This document shows, piece by piece, positions 6,777-7,747 of a stretch of DNA of 7,747 bases. Location of the stretch: positions 1 to 7,747 of the forward strand of contig JAADEQ010000131.1 of NCBI GenBank assembly GCA_013153345.1, written 5' to 3'. Each line of letters begins with the position of its first letter. Position 1 is the stretch's first letter. The position numbers and the translations under genes were made by a program. The notes below the pieces were generated by a model that saw only the letters and a list, made by a program, of their open reading frames with translations, did not search any database and was not told the origin of the DNA. The stretch is from Campylobacterota bacterium. Its GTDB lineage: Bacteria > Campylobacterota > Campylobacteria > Campylobacterales > Sulfurovaceae.

Positions 6777-7526
6777 ATGAGTGAGAGTAATAATACAATA
6801 GATATTAATTCAGAGATTTTTCAAAAAGAGCTAGAGAAGACTTGGAAGTTTATTGAGAAGGTAAATAAGGAGTTTGGGTTTGTTCAAAATCCAGATAAAG
6901 AGATAAATGATGGTGTTGCAATGGGGCTTGCAAGAAATAAATTGATGTATGGCAAGAGATATTGTCCATGTTTTATTGTGCAAGGGAAAACAGAAGAGGA
7001 GAGAAAAAAGGCTGATAATAGAATCTGTCCTTGTAAGCCAGCTCTTGAAAAGGAGATTCCAAATGATGGGGTGTGTCATTGTGGATTGTTTTGTACGCCA
7101 GAGTATGCTCAAAAGAAGGCAAAAGAGAAAGAGGTTGAAGAGGTGGTTCATACTCACTCAAGGGGATTGAGCAAAGATGAGGCGCTGCTTCTTCTTCAAA
7201 AAGAGCAGCTTGATGGGGATGAGGTTGAGGCTTTGCTTGAGGCAAGAGAGCTTGGAATGGTTGATTTTAAATTAATTGATGTGAGAGAGCCAATGGAGTA
7301 TGAGATGGCCCATATTAAAGGGACTGATGAGCTTCTTCCAACTTCGCAATTTTATAATTGGATAGATAAGCTAATTAAGATGCCAGAGCATATTATTTTA
7401 TATTGCCATACAGGAAGCAGAAGCTATCAAGTTCAACATATTCTCAAAGCTCAAGGGAAAGAGAATGTAAGTAACTTTACTTATGGGATAATTACCTATC
7501 CTGGAGAGATTATAAGGGGAATTTGA
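6777..7526 (+). CDS. Ferredoxin-thioredoxin reductase catalytic-type [4Fe-4S] domain fused to a rhodanese domain
   Basis: A 249-aa two-domain protein. Residues 1-112 match the catalytic (beta) chain of ferredoxin:thioredoxin reductase, which reduces a protein disulfide at a [4Fe-4S] cluster. Its motifs are C63-P-C65, C84-P-C86 and C100-H-C102, plus an extra C106. By analogy with the cyanobacterial enzyme, C63, C84, C86 and C100 would bind the cluster and C65/C102 form the active disulfide. The gaps between motifs (18 and 13 residues) are longer than the plant/cyanobacterial 16 and 8. Residues 113-130 are a charged linker. Residues about 131-249 are a rhodanese-like domain with LIDVREPMEYEMAHI and the active loop C210-H-T-G-S-R215. 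No signal peptide is seen, so it should be cytosolic. AAGG at 6767-6770 supports the start. No ferredoxin, thioredoxin or FTR variable-subunit gene is adjacent. The substrate is unknown; disulfide, persulfide or sulfur-transfer chemistry is plausible. Confidence 0.9.
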   Translation: MSESNNTIDINSEIFQKELEKTWKFIEKVNKEFGFVQNPDKEINDGVAMGLARNKLMYGKRYCPCFIVQGKTEEERKKADNRICPCKPALEKEIPNDGVCHCGLFCTPEYAQKKAKEKEVEEVVHTHSRGLSKDEALLLLQKEQLDGDEVEALLEARELGMVDFKLIDVREPMEYEMAHIKGTDELLPTSQFYNWIDKLIKMPEHIILYCHTGSRSYQVQHILKAQGKENVSNFTYGIITYPGEIIRGI

Positions 7527-7536
7527 CCCCCTTTTT
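7514..7536 (+). terminator. Rho-independent terminator of the FTR-rhodanese gene
   Basis: AAGGGG (7514-7519) pairs with CCCCTT (7528-7533), loop of 8 nt, followed by TTT. The stop codon (7524-7526) is in the loop and the final Arg-Gly codons are in the 5' arm. Confidence 0.8.
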
Positions 7537-7553
7537 GATGTAAGAACAGATTT

Positions 7554-7570
7554 TTTAAGTTTCATTTAAG
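7554..7570 (+). promoter_or_regulatory. TTTAAG-N5-TTTAAG direct repeat, copy 2
   Basis: TTTAAG, TTTCA, TTTAAG: two perfect hexamers 11 bp apart, 18 bp after the terminator of the FTR-rhodanese gene. Same arrangement as at 1192-1208 (opposite strand) and 7655-7671. Possible tandem half-sites of an OmpR-family regulator. Confidence 0.35.
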
Positions 7571-7625
7571 AAAAGCTAATTTTCACATCTTTTTGACATA
7601 AAAAAAACTTCTTACTTCAGCTTTT

Positions 7626-7673
7626 TTTAAGCTTTAAATTGGGGATATTCGAACTTTAAGCTTTCTTTAAGCT
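7626..7673 (+). promoter_or_regulatory. Cluster of three TTTAAGCT boxes, two at 11-bp spacing
   Basis: TTTAAGCT occurs at 7626-7633, 7655-7662 and 7666-7673. The last two form TTTAAG-CTTTC-TTTAAG with an 11-bp period. The first lies 29 bp upstream of the second. A TATATC at 7717-7722 is about 45 bp downstream, a plausible activator-to-promoter layout for a rightward gene outside the window, but this is speculative. Confidence 0.35.
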
Positions 7674-7747
7674 CTCAAACCCCCTATCTTTGGCATTCTC
7701 TTTTTTTAAAAGTTCTTATATCTTTGGTTTTATCTTTTTCTTTTTGT

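Larger units (their letters stand above)
7537..7747. other. T-rich non-coding region at the right end
   Basis: 211 bp with no convincing gene. It is strongly T-rich on the + strand. It contains TTGACA at 7594-7599 (a consensus-like -35 without a matching -10 at 16-18 bp), two TTTAAG-N5-TTTAAG repeats, and TATATC at 7717-7722 as a weak possible -10 for a gene starting beyond the window. A minus-strand frame stays open from the right edge to a TAG at 7684-7686 (20 Lys-rich residues). It could be the tail of a leftward gene but is too short to call. Whether this is an upstream or a downstream region is undecided. Confidence 0.5.

Noticed and set aside
6973..7245. A 90-codon minus-strand frame opposite the FTR-rhodanese gene.
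   Set aside because: It lies wholly antisense to a well-supported gene, and its His/Pro/Leu-rich translation is typical of a shadow frame.
7594..7622. TTGACA as the -35 box of a sigma-70 promoter.
   Set aside because: The sequence 17 bp downstream is TTCAGC, not a -10 element, and this phylum rarely relies on -35 boxes.
7540..7718. Short inverted repeats: GTAAGAA (7540-7546) with TTCTTAC (7609-7615), and TAAGAAC (7541-7547) with GTTCTTA (7712-7718).
   Set aside because: Seven-base arms 60 to 165 bp apart are expected by chance in AT-rich DNA; no transposase or target duplication is nearby.
7684..7746. Minus-strand open frame of 20 codons from the right edge to a TAG, Lys-rich.
   Set aside because: Too short and low in complexity to be told from chance in an AT-rich region; no family signature. 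Noted only as a possible gene tail.
1..7747. CRISPR array, insertion sequence, tRNA/rRNA gene or toxin-antitoxin pair.
   Set aside because: No regularly spaced repeats of suitable length, no transposase, no cloverleaf or rRNA signature, and no small gene pair were found on either strand.

Overview
The window looks like a low-GC chromosomal segment of a Campylobacterota (Epsilonproteobacteria) species. The main clues are the gene order for ribosomal protein S6, single-strand binding protein and ribosomal protein S18, an SSB tail ending DIDEDDIPF, strong AGA/AAA/TTA codon bias, and Campylobacter-like -10 elements (TATAAT, TAAAAT, TATACT) without clear -35 boxes. The protein families would fit a vent or microaerophilic member, but the genus cannot be fixed from sequence alone.

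Layout: positions 1-1147 hold a housekeeping operon on the + strand: rpsF (its 5' end lies outside the window), ssb and rpsR, separated by 10 and 15 bp and closed by a hairpin that starts at the rpsR stop codon. A 236-bp non-coding stretch follows, with a TTTAAG-type direct repeat and a TATAAT promoter. Next comes a periplasmic di-heme cytochrome c peroxidase (1384-2406, +), convergent with a DUF255/YyaL thioredoxin-fold protein (2452-4353, -). Hairpins sit at the 3' ends of both genes. The DUF255 gene is divergent from dsbD (4458-6683, +) across a 104-bp promoter region. A ferredoxin-thioredoxin-reductase-like iron-sulfur domain fused to a rhodanese domain follows (6777-7526, +). The last ~210 bp are T-rich and non-coding, with more TTTAAG repeats.

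The four genes after rpsR share a redox theme: periplasmic peroxide removal with cytochrome c electrons (CCP), a CxxC thioredoxin-like protein (DUF255), thiol electron export across the inner membrane (DsbD), and a [4Fe-4S] disulfide reductase coupled to sulfur transfer (FTR-rhodanese). They are separate transcription units, so a functional link is an inference.

The most notable observations are: (1) DsbD carries two tandem copies of its N-terminal periplasmic domain, both with an intact C-x5-C pair; (2) an FTR catalytic domain is fused to a rhodanese; (3) TTTAAG-N5-TTTAAG, a repeat with 11-bp periodicity, occurs three times, all in intergenic DNA; (4) hairpins overlap or abut the stop codon at all five visible transcript ends. 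I did not find a CRISPR array, mobile element, tRNA or rRNA. I see unusual architectures of known families here, not a clearly new multi-gene system.
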